DNA from: Paramuribaculum sp.
Lineage (GTDB): Bacteria; Bacteroidota; Bacteroidia; Bacteroidales; Muribaculaceae
Assembly (NCBI GenBank): GCA_029051835.1
Contig: JAIDKJ010000104.1
Coordinates: forward strand, 1-6,937
Reading direction: 5' to 3'
Length of the DNA stretch: 6,937 nucleotides
Position 1 is the stretch's first letter, and each line of letters opens with the position of its first letter. The translations under genes were made by a program, and so were the position numbers. Of this stretch, positions 6,503 through 6,937 are shown in pieces. The notes under the pieces are model-generated. The model was not told the origin of the DNA, did not search any database, and worked only from the letters and a program-made list of their open reading frames with translations.

Positions 6503-6578
6503 CAGTCGGAAAGGCCTATCATGCGTGCAGGGTCACGAATCCTTACGCGAGAAGGTGAAATATGATCAGTTACTAACT

Positions 6579-6937
6579 ATGAAAGAGATAAAAAACGAAG
6601 AATTCGGCGGTGAGCGTCCGTTGTTCGCCTCCCATGGTCTGAAGCTTGAGAATGTCACCGTTCATGCCGGAGAGTCGGCGCTTAAGGAGTGCAGCGACAT
6701 AGAGGCGGTCGATTGCCGTTTTGAGGGAAAATATCCTTTCTGGCATGTCGACAGGTTTCGTATCAGCGGGTGCACGTTCACTCCCGGTGCTCGTGCCGCG
6801 CTGTGGTACAGCTCAGCCCTGGTGATGACCGACACTCTGGTGGAGGCGCCCAAGATGTTCCGCGAGATGGACGGAGTGAGTCTGTCAGGCGTAAAGATAC
6901 CCGACGCTCAGGAAACCTTGTGGCATTGCCGCAATAT
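6579..6937 (+). CDS. DUF3737 family protein, N-terminal part (3' end outside window)
   Basis: The open frame starts at ATG 6579 and runs off the right edge after 119 full codons without a stop. The protein begins MKEIKNEEFGGERPLF and shows the strongly conserved DUF3737 pattern: GESALKEC (residues 31-38), CRFEGKYPFWHVD (46-58), GARAALWYSS, VEAPKMFREMDGV, and ALWY/ETLWHCRN-type repeats near the edge. Family members are about 280-290 residues, so roughly 40 percent is present. The repeated short strands ending in small turns (LENVTVHAGES, FRISGCTFTPGA, VSLSGVKIPDA) suggest a right-handed beta-helix or similar solenoid. There is no signal peptide, so it is probably cytoplasmic. The function of the family is not established. 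It is transcribed divergently from pldA. Confidence 0.88.
   Translation, partial: MKEIKNEEFGGERPLFASHGLKLENVTVHAGESALKECSDIEAVDCRFEGKYPFWHVDRFRISGCTFTPGARAALWYSSALVMTDTLVEAPKMFREMDGVSLSGVKIPDAQETLWHCRN

Overview
The window looks like a chromosomal segment of a Bacteroidota bacterium, most likely order Bacteroidales and possibly a Muribaculaceae-like gut commensal. The evidence is (a) perfect or near-perfect Bacteroidota -7 promoter boxes (TAnnTTTG) upstream of three genes, (b) start codons without convincing Shine-Dalgarno sequences, (c) a DUF4252-like secreted protein in an ECF sigma operon, and (d) the pairing of a carboxynorspermidine dehydrogenase-type enzyme with DUF3737 and PldA-type genes. 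The genus call is inference.

Layout, left to right. Positions 1-336 hold the 3' third of a highly expressed glyceraldehyde-3-phosphate dehydrogenase gene, closed by a strong intrinsic terminator (373-416). Next is a three-gene plus-strand cassette: an ECF sigma factor (571-1056), a small single-pass membrane protein overlapping it by ATGA (1053-1574) that is probably its anti-sigma factor, and a small exported DUF4252-like protein (1642-2157). The junction before the third gene carries three copies of a short repeat that can fold into two mutually exclusive hairpins. After a second hairpin (2184-2215) and a clear promoter (2254-2285) comes a stand-alone carboxynorspermidine/carboxyspermidine dehydrogenase gene (2318-3517) for polyamine synthesis. 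A bidirectional terminator (3551-3597) separates it from convergent minus-strand genes.

The minus-strand block is transcribed from about 6410 toward 3624. It contains an outer-membrane phospholipase A (pldA, 5509-6372) and, 46 bp downstream, a secreted two-headed phosphohydrolase (3624-5462). The latter fuses an endonuclease/exonuclease/phosphatase (EEP) domain to a purple-acid-phosphatase-like N-domain and a calcineurin-like metallophosphoesterase, with both active sites apparently complete. Together they suggest an envelope or extracellular phospholipid and phosphoester degradation unit. A divergent DUF3737 gene (6579 onward) is cut by the right edge. The shared intergenic region holds opposed -7 boxes and a 17-bp palindrome that may be an operator.

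I see no mobile element, CRISPR array, tRNA or rRNA. The most unusual items are the alternative-hairpin junction in the sigma cassette and the dual-catalytic fusion protein next to pldA. Nothing here is clearly a wholly new system.
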